Below, piece after piece: positions 40,311 to 57,100 of a stretch of 64,000 nucleotides of DNA. Location: contig NZ_AP023189.1 of NCBI RefSeq assembly GCF_012767755.2, positions 2,978,001 through 3,042,000 of the forward strand, in the 5' to 3' direction. The translations under genes were made by a program, and so were the position numbers. Below the pieces are notes generated by a model that worked only from the letters and a program-made list of their open reading frames with translations, did no database searches and was not told where the DNA came from. Numbering within the stretch: the stretch's first letter is position 1; each line of letters begins with the position of its first letter. The DNA comes from Pseudomonas tohonis. Lineage in GTDB: Bacteria > Pseudomonadota > Gammaproteobacteria > Pseudomonadales > Pseudomonadaceae.

Positions 40311-40820
40311 TCAGATTTCCTTAATCCAGCGTTCATCGACACCGCTCAGGGGCGGGGGAAGCTGATTGAGGCACACGGCTTCCTCGTCGCCGCAGTTGAA
40401 GAAAACCAGGTAGTCACCCTCTTCCAGGGTGACTCTGAAACCTGCGAGAAAGAGCGCGTCTTGGTTGGAGTAGGTGACCTGTAGCCCTTCGACCTCAACC
40501 ACCTTCAGTCCGACGAGATGGCCGGCATCCAGGGTGACTAGCAGATCCTCGGCCCTCCAGTCACAACGGTCGTTATCACTGATCTCGAACCCCTCGATGA
40601 CTTTAAGTGCCCGGGCTGTGGCCAGAACGCTTTCGCCGTCGGAGGCAAGGGAGAAGGTCACCCGAACTCCGTCTTCGCAGGCGAACTCGATCTCGCCAAC
40701 GGCCTCTGCATTGGGGGTGCCGTTGAACAGGTAGCGGGCGTTGCGAACTCCTGCAAGGCTTCGACCCAGCAGGGCACGCGCCGTCTCGAGGTTGGCACGG
40801 GCCTGTTCCGTAGTCTGCAT
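40311..40820 (-). CDS. Conserved-looking cytoplasmic protein of unknown function
   Basis: A 169-residue acidic protein without signal peptide or membrane segment. It looks mainly beta-rich (VGEIEFACEDGVRVTFSL, LVGLKVVEVEGLQVTYS, GDYLVFFNCGDEEAVCL). No family is recognised. It is cotranscribed with the receiver-domain protein four bases downstream, and the pair sits divergently from pvdH. GGAGC precedes the ATG weakly. An immunity-type or accessory role would fit such small acidic proteins, but nothing here shows it. Confidence 0.65.
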   Translation of the reverse strand: MQTTEQARANLETARALLGRSLAGVRNARYLFNGTPNAEAVGEIEFACEDGVRVTFSLASDGESVLATARALKVIEGFEISDNDRCDWRAEDLLVTLDAGHLVGLKVVEVEGLQVTYSNQDALFLAGFRVTLEEGDYLVFFNCGDEEAVCLNQLPPPLSGVDERWIKEI

Positions 40821-40896
40821 CGAGGCTTTGCTCCCGGGTTTCGAGGCGCGCAGTGTAACGGTTCTCTTCTCTGTGATGCCGCTGCCGGCAGGTGGC

Positions 40897-40920
40897 TAAA
40901 TCGCCAACCCGCTCCATCGT
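40897..40920 (+). promoter_or_regulatory. PvdS-type promoter for pvdH
   Basis: TAAAT, exactly 16 bases, CGT: a perfect match to the PvdS consensus, ending 75 bases before the pvdH ATG. Confidence 0.85.
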
Positions 40921-40995
40921 CTCCTCTGCACAAGGCCGAGAAGCGCCACAAGCGCACGGCCCGGAGCTTGATGCCACTTTATCGAGGGTCGAAGG

Positions 40996-42402
40996 ATGCA
41001 AGCCGCTACCAGCCTCAATGCCAGCCTGCCGCTGGCCGCTGAAGAAGAGACGCTCTACCAGTTCGAGGAGTCGCCGCTGCTGGCCCGCCAGAAGCAGCAG
41101 GAATCCAACGCCCGCAGCTACCCCCGGCGCATCCCCCTGGCGCTCAAGCGTGCGCGTGGGCTGTATGTCGAGGACGTCGAGGGCCGCACCTTCATCGATT
41201 GCCTCGCCGGTGCCGGCACCCTGGCCCTGGGTCACAACCACCCGGTGGTGATCGATGCGATCCGCCAGGTGCTCGCCGACGAGCTGCCGCTGCACACCCT
41301 GGACCTCACCACCCCGGTGAAGGACCAGTTCGTCCAGGACCTCTTCGGCCTGTTGCCCGAGGACCTGGCCCGTGAGGCGAAGATCCAGTTCTGCGGCCCC
41401 ACCGGCACCGACGCGGTGGAGGCGGCACTCAAGCTGGTGCGCACCGCCACCGGGCGCAGCACCATCCTCTCGTTCCAGGGCGGCTACCACGGCATGAGCC
41501 AGGGCGCCCTGGGGCTGATGGGCAACCTGGGGCCGAAGAAGGCCCTGGGCGCGGTGCTCGGCAATGGCGTGCAGTTCGCCCCCTATCCCTACGCCTACCG
41601 CTGCCCCTTCGGCCTGGGTGGCGAGGCCGGCGTGCGCGCCAACCTGCATTACCTGGAGAACCTGCTCAGCGACCCCGAGGCCGGCGTGCTGCTGCCGGCG
41701 GCGGTGATCGTCGAAGCGGTGCAGGGGGAGGGTGGCGTGGTGCCGGCGGACATCGAGTGGCTGCGCGGCCTGCGCCGCATCACCGAGAAGGCCGGGGTGG
41801 CGCTGATCGTCGACGAGATCCAGAGCGGCTTCGGCCGCACCGGCAGGATGTTCGCCTTCGAGCACGCCGGCATCGTGCCCGACGTGGTGGTGCTGTCCAA
41901 GGCCATCGGCGGCAGCCTGCCGCTGGCGGTGATGGTCTACCGCGAGTGGCTCGACGTCTGGGCCCCGGGTGCCCACGCCGGCACCTTCCGTGGCAACCAG
42001 ATGGCCATGGCCGCCGGCTCGGCGGTGCTGCGCTACCTCAAGGACCACGACATCCCCGCCCACGCCGCCGCCATGGGCGAGCGCCTGGCCGGCCACCTGC
42101 GCGAACTGCAGCGCGACTACCCGCAGCTGGGCGATATCCGTGGGCGCGGGCTGATGCTCGGCGTCGAGCTGGTTGACCCGTCCGGCCCCCGTGATGCGCT
42201 GGGTCACCCCCCGACCTTCAGCGCCCTGGCCTCGCGCCTGCAGGCCCAGTGCCTCAAGCGCGGGCTGATCCTCGAACTGGGCGGCCGCCACGGCAGCGTG
42301 GTGCGCTTCCTGCCGCCGCTGATCATCACCGCCGAACAGGTGGACGAAGTCGCCCGCCGCTTCGCCCGTGCCCTGGCCGCTGCCCTCGTCGAACCGGCCT
42401 GA
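40996..42402 (+). CDS. pvdH: L-2,4-diaminobutyrate:2-oxoglutarate aminotransferase PvdH
   Basis: A 468-residue class III PLP aminotransferase. The motifs FCGPTGTDAVEAALKL, GGYHGMSQGALG, VDEIQSGFGRTGR and the PLP Lys in VVLSKAIGG are intact. It makes L-2,4-diaminobutyrate from aspartate semialdehyde and glutamate, feeding the third adenylation domain of PvdL. A perfect PvdS box lies upstream. Related enzymes serve ectoine synthesis, but length, opening sequence and locus fit PvdH. The decayed thioesterase-like gene follows 163 bases later. Confidence 0.94.
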   Translation: MQAATSLNASLPLAAEEETLYQFEESPLLARQKQQESNARSYPRRIPLALKRARGLYVEDVEGRTFIDCLAGAGTLALGHNHPVVIDAIRQVLADELPLHTLDLTTPVKDQFVQDLFGLLPEDLAREAKIQFCGPTGTDAVEAALKLVRTATGRSTILSFQGGYHGMSQGALGLMGNLGPKKALGAVLGNGVQFAPYPYAYRCPFGLGGEAGVRANLHYLENLLSDPEAGVLLPAAVIVEAVQGEGGVVPADIEWLRGLRRITEKAGVALIVDEIQSGFGRTGRMFAFEHAGIVPDVVVLSKAIGGSLPLAVMVYREWLDVWAPGAHAGTFRGNQMAMAAGSAVLRYLKDHDIPAHAAAMGERLAGHLRELQRDYPQLGDIRGRGLMLGVELVDPSGPRDALGHPPTFSALASRLQAQCLKRGLILELGGRHGSVVRFLPPLIITAEQVDEVARRFARALAAALVEPA

Positions 42403-42565
42403 GCCCGTTCCCGCCCGCAATGGGCCGCTTACACGCCTCACATGATGGGGGCGTGCGGCGGCCATGCCGTCCATCACGAGCCGAAGCAATGCGCGCCCTG
42501 TCCGATCGCCACGAGCTGCCGCCCCTTGCCCCGCGTGGGTGGTCGGCTGCCTGTCGGTGGGCTGA

Positions 42566-43183
42566 ATGACGCCCGCTCTGCAACTGTTCTGCGTTGCCTG
42601 CCCCGGGGTCGGCGCGGTGGACTACCCGGCCTGGGGCGCGCTGTTGCCTGCCTGGGTGCAGGTCCGCCCCGTGCCGCTGGTGGAGGTGCCCGGGCTGTCC
42701 GCAGCCGTCGCCGGGCAGCTGGCGCGCAGGGTGGAGATGGACGTGCGACGCCTGCCCTATGCGGTCATCGGCCACGGCTTCGGCGCGCTGGCGGCCTGCG
42801 AGCTGCTCTATGCCCTGCGCGAGCGGGGCGCGCCAGGCTCGCTGGGCCTGTTCGCCTCGGGCTCGGTCGCGCCGTCACGCTGGGCCGAATACCAGCGCGG
42901 CATCGCCAGCTGGCGACCGGCCGCCTGCGTGTCCCAGGCCGCCTATCGGCACCGGCCGCGTACGCCGCTCGCTTGCCCTGTGCACGTCCTGGCCGGCGTC
43001 GACGACGGCCCCCGCAAGGCGCAGCTCAAGGCCTGGAGCGAGGAAACCACAGGCCGGCTGCAGCTCAGGCTCTTCGAAGGGGACCATCGCTTCATCCGCG
43101 ACCGGCAGGCCGACGTGCTCGCCTACCTCGTCCGCCAGCTGGACGGGCTCGCCGGGCGCTGGCCGGGTGCCGAGGCCGTCTGA
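42566..43183 (+). CDS. Degenerate type II thioesterase-like protein, active-site Ser replaced by Gly
   Basis: A 205-residue protein aligning with NRPS type II thioesterases: LFCVACPGVGAVDYPAW at the start, YAVIGHGFGALAACELLYALRERG, VHVLAGVDDG, FEGDHRFI at the end. The nucleophile motif GHSxG reads GHGFG, so Ser is Gly71 (a one-base change from AGC to GGC), while the Asp and His positions remain. The lid region that spans about 60 residues in the pvdG product is much shorter here. It should be inactive as a thioesterase. It sits after pvdH, where PAO1 has an intact thioesterase gene. It could be a decaying remnant or a protein kept for binding. Confidence 0.75.
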   Translation: MTPALQLFCVACPGVGAVDYPAWGALLPAWVQVRPVPLVEVPGLSAAVAGQLARRVEMDVRRLPYAVIGHGFGALAACELLYALRERGAPGSLGLFASGSVAPSRWAEYQRGIASWRPAACVSQAAYRHRPRTPLACPVHVLAGVDDGPRKAQLKAWSEETTGRLQLRLFEGDHRFIRDRQADVLAYLVRQLDGLAGRWPGAEAV

Positions 43184-43192
43184 CCCTCCGGC

Positions 43193-44383
43193 CTATTCCC
43201 GGCAGGCCACGGGCGGCTCGCCCAGGGGCCGGATGCCGGCCAGGCGCTGGTTGCGCTTCACCAGCGCCAGGGTCGCCTGGGCGGTGCGCTTGCTCCAGAT
43301 CAGGAAGCCGCTGAGCACCATCAGGCTCAGCAGCAGGCCGAAGACGAACCAGATCGCCTTGCTCCAGAGGCCGCCGAAGTCGCCCGTGTGCAGCGGGTGC
43401 ATCGACTCGGTGACGAACTCCAGCGGCGTGCGGTCGCCGAGCCTGCGCACGGCCTCGACATGGCCGTCGAAGGGGTTGAGCGCAACGGACTGGTACATCA
43501 GCGGGTAGCGGCTGTTGCCGTAGATGTACAGGGCGCTGTAGGCGTCCTCGGGGAAGTACAGGGCGTTGGCCTCCAGCGTCGGGATGGCCTGGCTGGCGAT
43601 CTCGATGGCACGGTCCAGGCCGATCCGCTCCACGGGCTTGCCCGGCTGCGCCACGGGCACGGCGTCCCGCGCCAGCACCGGCGGGATGCCCTCGCTGGAC
43701 AGGGTCACGTGGTTGTCGACGAGGATCGCCTGGACCAGGAACCACAGGCCGGTGATGGAGATGACCGCGATGAACCAGATCGACCAGATGCCCGACAGGC
43801 GATGGAAGTCGCCCCAGAAGATGCGGGCGCCCTGGTCGATGCGCAGGCGCGGGGTGAGAAAGCCCTTCCAGAAGCGCTTGTAGACCACCAGGCCGGTGAC
43901 CAGCGAGGCGAGCATCGGCAGGCCGAGCAGCGACACCAGGTACCAGCCCCAGCTGTAGCCGTTGGTAAAGGGCACCAGCCACCAGCCGTGCAGGGCGCGG
44001 GTGAACTGGCGGAAGTCGAAGCTGGAGCTGTGCCCCTGGATCACCCCCGTGTAGGGGTTCACGTAGAGGCTGGCCTCGCGGGTGTCGGGGTAGCTGACGT
44101 CGACGACCAGCGCGAAATGGTCCTCGCCCGGCCGGCGGATGGCGCTGATCGAGGCCTCGGGCTGGGCGTCGCGGATGCCCGCGACGATCCGGTCGTAGCC
44201 CAGGCGGGGCATGTCGGCCTGGGGCCGGCTCGCGCGGACTTCCGGCTTGGCCAGCCAGACCAGTTCCTGGCTCACCACCGCCAGGGTGCCGGTCACGCAG
44301 ACGATCAGCATGAAGCACCAGATCGGCAGGGCCAGCCAGCTGTGGACGAGGAACCAGAGGCGGGAGCGGGACTTCTTCGGCAT
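43193..44383 (-). CDS. PepSY-associated membrane protein (FpvG-like ferrisiderophore reductase candidate)
   Basis: A 396-residue inner-membrane protein of the PepSY_TM family. It has a TM near residues 15-40 (HSWLALPIWCFMLIVCVTGTLAVVS), a periplasmic PepSY region, TM helices near 150-170 and 200-225 (HRLSGIWSIWFIAVISITGLWFLV), and a last TM near 340-360. Conserved His residues (HSWLALP, ALHGWW, FHRLSG, MHPLHTGDFGG) are candidate haem ligands. FpvG, of this family, helps reduce ferripyoverdine in the periplasm of P. aeruginosa. A perfect PvdS box drives it, divergent from NRPS gene 1, so an iron-siderophore role is well supported. The usual FpvHJK partners are not next to it. Confidence 0.82.
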   Translation of the reverse strand: MPKKSRSRLWFLVHSWLALPIWCFMLIVCVTGTLAVVSQELVWLAKPEVRASRPQADMPRLGYDRIVAGIRDAQPEASISAIRRPGEDHFALVVDVSYPDTREASLYVNPYTGVIQGHSSSFDFRQFTRALHGWWLVPFTNGYSWGWYLVSLLGLPMLASLVTGLVVYKRFWKGFLTPRLRIDQGARIFWGDFHRLSGIWSIWFIAVISITGLWFLVQAILVDNHVTLSSEGIPPVLARDAVPVAQPGKPVERIGLDRAIEIASQAIPTLEANALYFPEDAYSALYIYGNSRYPLMYQSVALNPFDGHVEAVRRLGDRTPLEFVTESMHPLHTGDFGGLWSKAIWFVFGLLLSLMVLSGFLIWSKRTAQATLALVKRNQRLAGIRPLGEPPVACRE

Positions 44384-44452
44384 GGGCGGGGCTGTTCCTG
44401 GGGAATGACGACGCTGCGCGCTTCGTTGCCCGAAAGCGGCGCTGCCTTATGG

Positions 44453-44476
44453 ACGAACGAGGCCGCGAAAAATTTA
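44453..44476 (-). promoter_or_regulatory. PvdS-type promoter for the PepSY gene
   Basis: On the minus strand TAAAT (44476-44472), exactly 16 bases, CGT (44455-44453): a perfect consensus match, 70 bases before the start codon. Confidence 0.85.
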
Positions 44477-44564
44477 GGACGCGCCCGCCGATGGCCCCTT
44501 GAGGGCCTTCCTGCCGTGGCACGGGTGCGGTCGTCGTGCTGTGTCCGTGGCATTGCCGCGCAGG

Positions 44565-44588
44565 TAATTTTCCGCACCTGCCGTCCGT
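44565..44588 (+). promoter_or_regulatory. PvdS-type promoter for NRPS gene 1
   Basis: TAATT, 16 bases, CGT, ending 56 bases before the ATG at 44645. It is divergent from the PepSY box 89 bases away. The three NRPS genes overlap end to end, so it probably drives all of them. Confidence 0.75.
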
Positions 44589-44644
44589 TCTCCTTGAGCA
44601 ATCGAGCACGCATTGCGTGCTGCCCACGAGTACGGAAACGACAG

Positions 44645-51122
<6,478 letters not shown>

Positions 51123-51130
<8 letters not shown>

Positions 51131-54100
51131 GCAAGGCGCCGCACGGGATATCCGCGCCGAGGAACTGGTCGAGCGCCTGCGTGGCCTGGACGCCGGCAAG
51201 CGTCGGCAATTCTTCGCCAAGCTCGGGCAGATGGGCATCGACGTGGCGCGCCTGCCCATCGTCCCGGCCTGCGAGCGCGGCCGCCATGCGCTGTCCTACG
51301 CGCAGCAGCGGCAATGGTTCCTCTGGAAGCTCGACCCGCACAGCGCCGCCTACCACATCCCCGTGGTGCTCCGGCTCGAGGGGGCGGTGGATGCCGGCGC
51401 GCTGGAGCAGGCCTTCCACGCCCTGATCGAGCGCCATGAAAGCCTGCGCACCCGCTTCGTCGAAGCGGACGGCGAGGTCTTCCAGCAGGTCGAGGCGACG
51501 CTCGACTTCAGCCTGGAGACGACCCGCCTGCCGGTCGCCGAAGGGAGCGGGGAAGGGCGGCCGGCGCTGCACGACTACCTGGAAGCACGCATCCTGCAAC
51601 CCTTCGATCTCGAACGGGGCCCGCTGATCCGTGCGGCCTTGGCGCGTACGGGGGAGGCGGAGCAGGTGCTGGTGATCGTGCTCCATCACGGCATCACCGA
51701 TGGCTGGTCCATGGGCGTGATGGTCGACGACCTGCTGGCGCTCTACAAAGCCGCCGTCGATGGCACCGCGGCGCAGTTGCCACCCTTGCCGATCCAGTTC
51801 CGCGACTACGCCGCCTGGCAGCGCCAATGGCTGGAAGCCGGTGAGCGCGAGCGCCAGCTGGACTGGTGGAAGGCGTGCCTGGGTGAAGGCCGGACGCTGC
51901 TCGAACTGCCGACCGACCATGCCCGCCCGCCGGTGCAGAGCCACCGTGGCGCCCGCTTCGCCATCCCGGTGGCTCCGCAGCTGGCCCGCGCGCTGAAAGG
52001 CCTCGCCCGCCAGCAGGACACCACGCTGTTCTCCCTGCTGCTGGCCTCTTTCCAGGTGCTGCTGCACCGCTACAGCGGCCAGGCCGAGGTGCGCGTCGGC
52101 GTGCCCATGGCCAACCGCAACCGCCGCGAGTGCGAGCGGCTGATCGGCCTGTTCATCAACACCCAGGTGTTCCAGGGCGTGATGGATGGCAACACGCGCT
52201 TCAGCGAGCTGCTGCAACAGCTGCAACGGATGGGGCTGGAAGCCCAGGCCTACCAGGACCTGCCCTTCGAGCAGCTGGTGGAAGCCCTGCAACCGGAGCG
52301 CAGCCTCAGCCACAACCCGCTGTTCCAGGTGATGTACAACCACCAGGCCAAGGCGGCGGGGCTCTCCGGGCTGCCCGGCCTCAAGGTCGAGGGCGTGACC
52401 TGGGACAGCGGCACCGCGCAGCTGGACCTGACCCTGGAAACCTGTGATGAGGGCGACGGCCTCGCCGCCGCCCTGGTGTACGCCACCGATCTGTTCGAGG
52501 CGGCGACCATCGAGCGCATGGCCGGCCACTGGCTGGGCCTGTTGGAAGCCATCGTCGCTCAACCGGATACGCCCATCGCGGAGCTGCCGCTGCTCTCGCC
52601 CAGCGAGCGTGAAACCCAGCTGCACGGCTGGAACGCCACGGCCACCGCGTACCCGCTCGATACCCCGGTGCACCAGCTGATCGAAGCCCAGGTGCAACGC
52701 GCTCCCGATGCCCCGGCCCTGGCCTTCGGCACTGAAACGCTCAGCTATGCCGCACTCAACCAGCGCGCCAATCGCCTGGCCCACGCCCTGATCGCCCGTG
52801 GCGTCGGGCCGGACAGCCTGGTGGGCATCGCGGTTGAGCGTTCCATCGAAATGGTCGTGGGGCTGCTGGCAATTCTCAAAGCTGGCGGCGCCTATGTGCC
52901 GCTGGACCCGGAATACCCCGCCGAACGCCTGGCCTACATGCTCGATGACAGCAGCGTGAACTTGCTGCTGAGCCAGTCGCACCTGGAGCTGCCGCTGGCC
53001 GAAGGCGTGCAGCGCATCGATCTGGACGTGGAGTCGCTGGCTGATTTCCCGGAAACCAATCCGGGTGTCGCGCTCGATGCCGAAAACCTCGCCTATGTGA
53101 TCTACACCTCCGGCTCCACCGGCAAGCCCAAGGGCGCCGGCAACCGCCATCTGGCGCTGACCAACCGCCTGTGCTGGATGCAACAGGCCTATGGCCTGGA
53201 TGCCAGCGACAGCGTGCTGCAGAAGACCCCATTCAGCTTCGACGTGTCGGTGTGGGAATTCTTCTGGCCGCTGATGACCGGCGCTCGCCTGGTCGTTGCC
53301 GCCCCGGGCGATCACCGTGACCCGGCCAGGCTGGTGGCGCTGATCGAGCGCGAGAACATCACCACGCTGCACTTCGTGCCCTCGATGCTCCAGGCCTTCC
53401 TGCTGGACCCGCAGGTGGAGCGTTGCACCCGCCTCAAGCGCATCGTCTGCAGCGGTGAAGCACTGCCGGTGGATGCCCAGCAGCAGGTCTTTGCACGCTT
53501 GCCGCAAGCCGACCTTTACAACCTCTACGGCCCCACCGAAGCCGCCATCGACGTCACCCACTGGACCTGCGTCGACGAAGGCAAGGACGGCGTGCCCATT
53601 GGCCAGCCGATTGCCAACCTGGGCTGCTACATCCTCGATGCCAACCTCGAACCGGTGCCGGTGGGCGTCCTCGGCGAGCTGTATCTGACTGGTGTCGGCC
53701 TGGCCCGTGGTTATCACCGTCGCCCGGCGCTGACCGCCGAGCGCTTCGTCGCCAATCCCTTCGTGGCCGGCGAGCGCATGTACCGCACCGGTGACCTGGC
53801 GCGCTATCGCCAGGACGGCGTGATCGAATACGCCGGCCGCATCGACCACCAGGTGAAGATCCGTGGCCTGCGCATCGAGCTGGGCGAGATCGAGGCGCGG
53901 CTGATGGAACTGGACGAAGTCCGCGAAGCCGTGGTGCTGGCCGTCGACCAGCGCCTGGTGGGCTATGTGGTGCCCGCGACTGCCGAGCTGGATACCGAAC
54001 AGCTGGCCAGCCAGCTGCGCAATGGACTGCCCGACTACATGGTCCCGGCCCAGTGGGTGCTGCTGGAGGCCATGCCGCTGAGCCCCAACGGCAAGCTGGA

Positions 54101-57100
54101 GCGCAAGGCGCTGCCGCAGCCCGAGGTGGGGCAGTCGCGCAAGGCCTATGTGGCGCCGGCCACGCTCGTGCAGCAGCAACTGGCTGCGATCTGGCAAGCG
54201 GTGCTGGGCATCGAGCAGGTGGGCGCGCAGGACAACTTCTTCGAGCTGGGCGGCGATTCCATCGTCTCCATCCAGGTGGTGAGCCGTGCGCGCCAGCAGG
54301 GCCTCCTGATCACCCCCAGGGACCTGTTCCAGCACCAGAGCATCGAGGCCCTGGCCGCCGTCGCCCGCCGTGCCGAGGCGCAGGAACCCGCGGAGCAGGG
54401 CCCCCTCAGCGGTGCCACCGCCATGCTGCCGGCGCAGACGATGTTCTTCGCCGCCGATGTCCCCGACGCCCATCACTGGAACCAGTCGGTGCTCCTGCAA
54501 CCGGCGCAGGCCCTGGATGCCGCTGCCCTGGAGCAGGCCCTGGCCGCCCTCGTGCAGCGCCACGACGCGCTGCGCCTGCGCTTCGCCAGGAGCGCCAATG
54601 GCTGGCAGGCCCGGTTCGCCGCGCCATCGAACGCGCCGCTCCTGGCGTACCGCCGCCTGAGCGACCTGGCGCAGCTGCCGGCGCTGTGCGACGAGGTGCA
54701 GGGCAGCCTGGACCTGGAACACGGCCCCTTGCTGCGCGTGGTGCTGGTCGACTTGCCCGATGCCAGCCAGCGGTTGCTGGTGGTCATCCACCACCTGGCC
54801 GTGGACGGCGTGTCGTGGCGGGTGCTGTTCGACGAGTTGCAGCAGGCCTATGGGCAGGCGGCTACGGGCGCCACCCCTGCCTTCGCGCCGAAGAGCGCGT
54901 CGGTCAAGGCCTGGGCCGAGCGGCTGCAGGCCCATGCCAAGCGCGCCGGAGCGGAAGAGGAACTGGGCTTCTGGCAGGCCTACCTGGGCGGCGCCGAAGT
55001 CGGCCTGCCGCAACGGCGCGAGGGCCGTGCCACCTACCGCCAGGCGGCGCACGCCAGCACGCGCCTGGACAAGGACCTGACCCGGCGCCTGCTGCAGGAC
55101 GCGCCCGCGGCCTATCGCACGCGCATCAACGACCTGCTGCTGACCGCGCTGGCGCGGGTGCTGTGCCGCTGGACCGGCCACGCCTCGGCCCTGGTGCAGC
55201 TCGAAGGCCACGGGCGGGACGGCCTGCCCGACGGCCCGGACGTCAGCCAGACCCTGGGCTGGTTCACCAGTTTCTTCCCCGTGCACCTGCACCCGCAGGA
55301 CGACCTGGCCGGGTCGATCAAGCGGATCAAGGAAGACCTGCGCCGCGTGCCGGACAACGGCATCGGCTTCACCGCCCTGCGCTATCTGGGGGACGAAGAG
55401 ATGCAGGCGCGGATGGCGGCCCTGCCGCAGCCGGGCGTCACCTTCAACTACCTCGGGCAGCTCGATGGCAGCTTCGCCGGCGAGGGCGGCCTGTTCGTTC
55501 CGGCGCGGGAGCCGGCCGGGCGGGAGCAGAGCCTGGAGGCGCCGCTGCCCAATTGCCTGGTGCTGAACGGCCAGGTCTACGACGGGCAACTGGCCGTCGA
55601 CTGGTGCTTCAGCCGCGAGTGCTTCGACGAGGCGACGCTGCAAGGCCTGGCCGATGCCTATGCGCAGGCGCTGCGCGAGCTGGTCGAGCACTGCTGTGCC
55701 AGCGACAACCGTGGCGTTACGCCGTCCGACTTCCCGCTGATGCCGCTCACCCAGGAGCAACTGGACGGCCTGCCGCTGGCGCCGGCGCAGCTGCAGGACA
55801 TCTACCCGCTGTCGCCGATGCAGCAGGGCATGCTGTTCCACAGCCTCTACCAGGGCGCGCGCGCGGAGTACATCAACCAGCTGCGCGTCGATGCCGACGG
55901 CCTGCAGCCGCAACGCTTCAGGGCGGCCTGGCAGCAGGCGATGGACCGCCACGACGTGCTGCGCAGCGCCTTCCTCTGGCAGGCCGACATGGAGCGGCCG
56001 CTGCAGCTCGTCCAGCGCCAGGTGGAGGTGCCCTTCGAGGTGCTCGACTGGCGCGGGCGCGACGGTCTCGACCAGGCGCTGGACGACCTGGTGGCCGCCG
56101 AGCACGCGCGCGGCTTCGACCTGGGCGTCGCGCCGCTGCTGCGCATCAAGCTGGTGCTGCTGGCGGAGGGGCGCTGCCACCTGGTCCTGACCCACCACCA
56201 CATCCTCGTCGATGGCTGGAGCCTGTCCCTGCTGCTGGGCGAGGTGCTGCAGCAGTACGCCGGGCAGCCGCTGCCCAGCCGTGCGGGGCGCTATGCCGAC
56301 TACATCGCCTGGTTGCAGCAGCGCGACGCGCAGGCCGGCGAGCGCTTCTGGCGGCCGTTGCTGGCGAGCCTGGAAGAGCCGACCCGCCTGGCCAGGGCCA
56401 ACCCCATGCCGCTGGCCGGCAGCGGCTTCGGGGACCACCGCGTGCAGTTCGACCGCGCAGCCAGCCAGCGCCTGCAGGACGCGGCCCGGCACGCCAAGGT
56501 GACCCTCAACACCCTGGTGCAGGCGGCCTGGCTGCTGCTGTTGCAGCGCTACACCGGGCAGGCGACGGTGGCCTTCGGCGCGACGGTGGCCGGGCGCCCG
56601 GCCGAACTGGAGGGCATCGAAGAGCAGGTCGGCCTGTTCATCAACACCCTGCCGGTGATCGCCGCCCCCGCGCCGCAGCAGCGCGTGGCGCAGTGGCTGG
56701 AGCAGGTGCAGTCGCTCAACCTGGCGCTGCGCGAACACGAGCACACGCCGCTCTACGACATCCAGCGCTGGGCCGGGCAGGGCGGTGAGAGCCTGTTCGA
56801 CACCCTGGTGGTGTTCGAGAACTACCCCATGTCCGCCGCGCTGCAGCAGGGCGCCCCCCAGGGGCTGCGCTTCGGCGAGGTGGCCAATCACGAGCGGACC
56901 CATTACCCGCTGACCCTGAGCGTGAGCCTGGACGACGGCCTGGTGCTGGAGTTCAGCCATGACCGGGCGCACTTCACCGATGCGGTGGTGCAGCGCCTGG
57001 CGGGCCACCTGACCCGCCTGATCGGGCTGATGGCCGCGCAGCCCCACGCCGCCCTGGGCAGCCTGGACTACCTGGCGGCGGACGAGCGGCAGCAACTCGT

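Noticed and set aside
42442..43314. A 290-residue frame overlapping the thioesterase-like gene in another phase
   Set aside because: It is Arg/Gly/Ala-rich shadow sequence; the 42566 frame aligns with thioesterases along its whole length.
43388..44644. Upstream extension of the first downstream NRPS frame
   Set aside because: It runs antisense through the PepSY gene and two PvdS promoters; the NRPS begins properly at 44645 after its own box.
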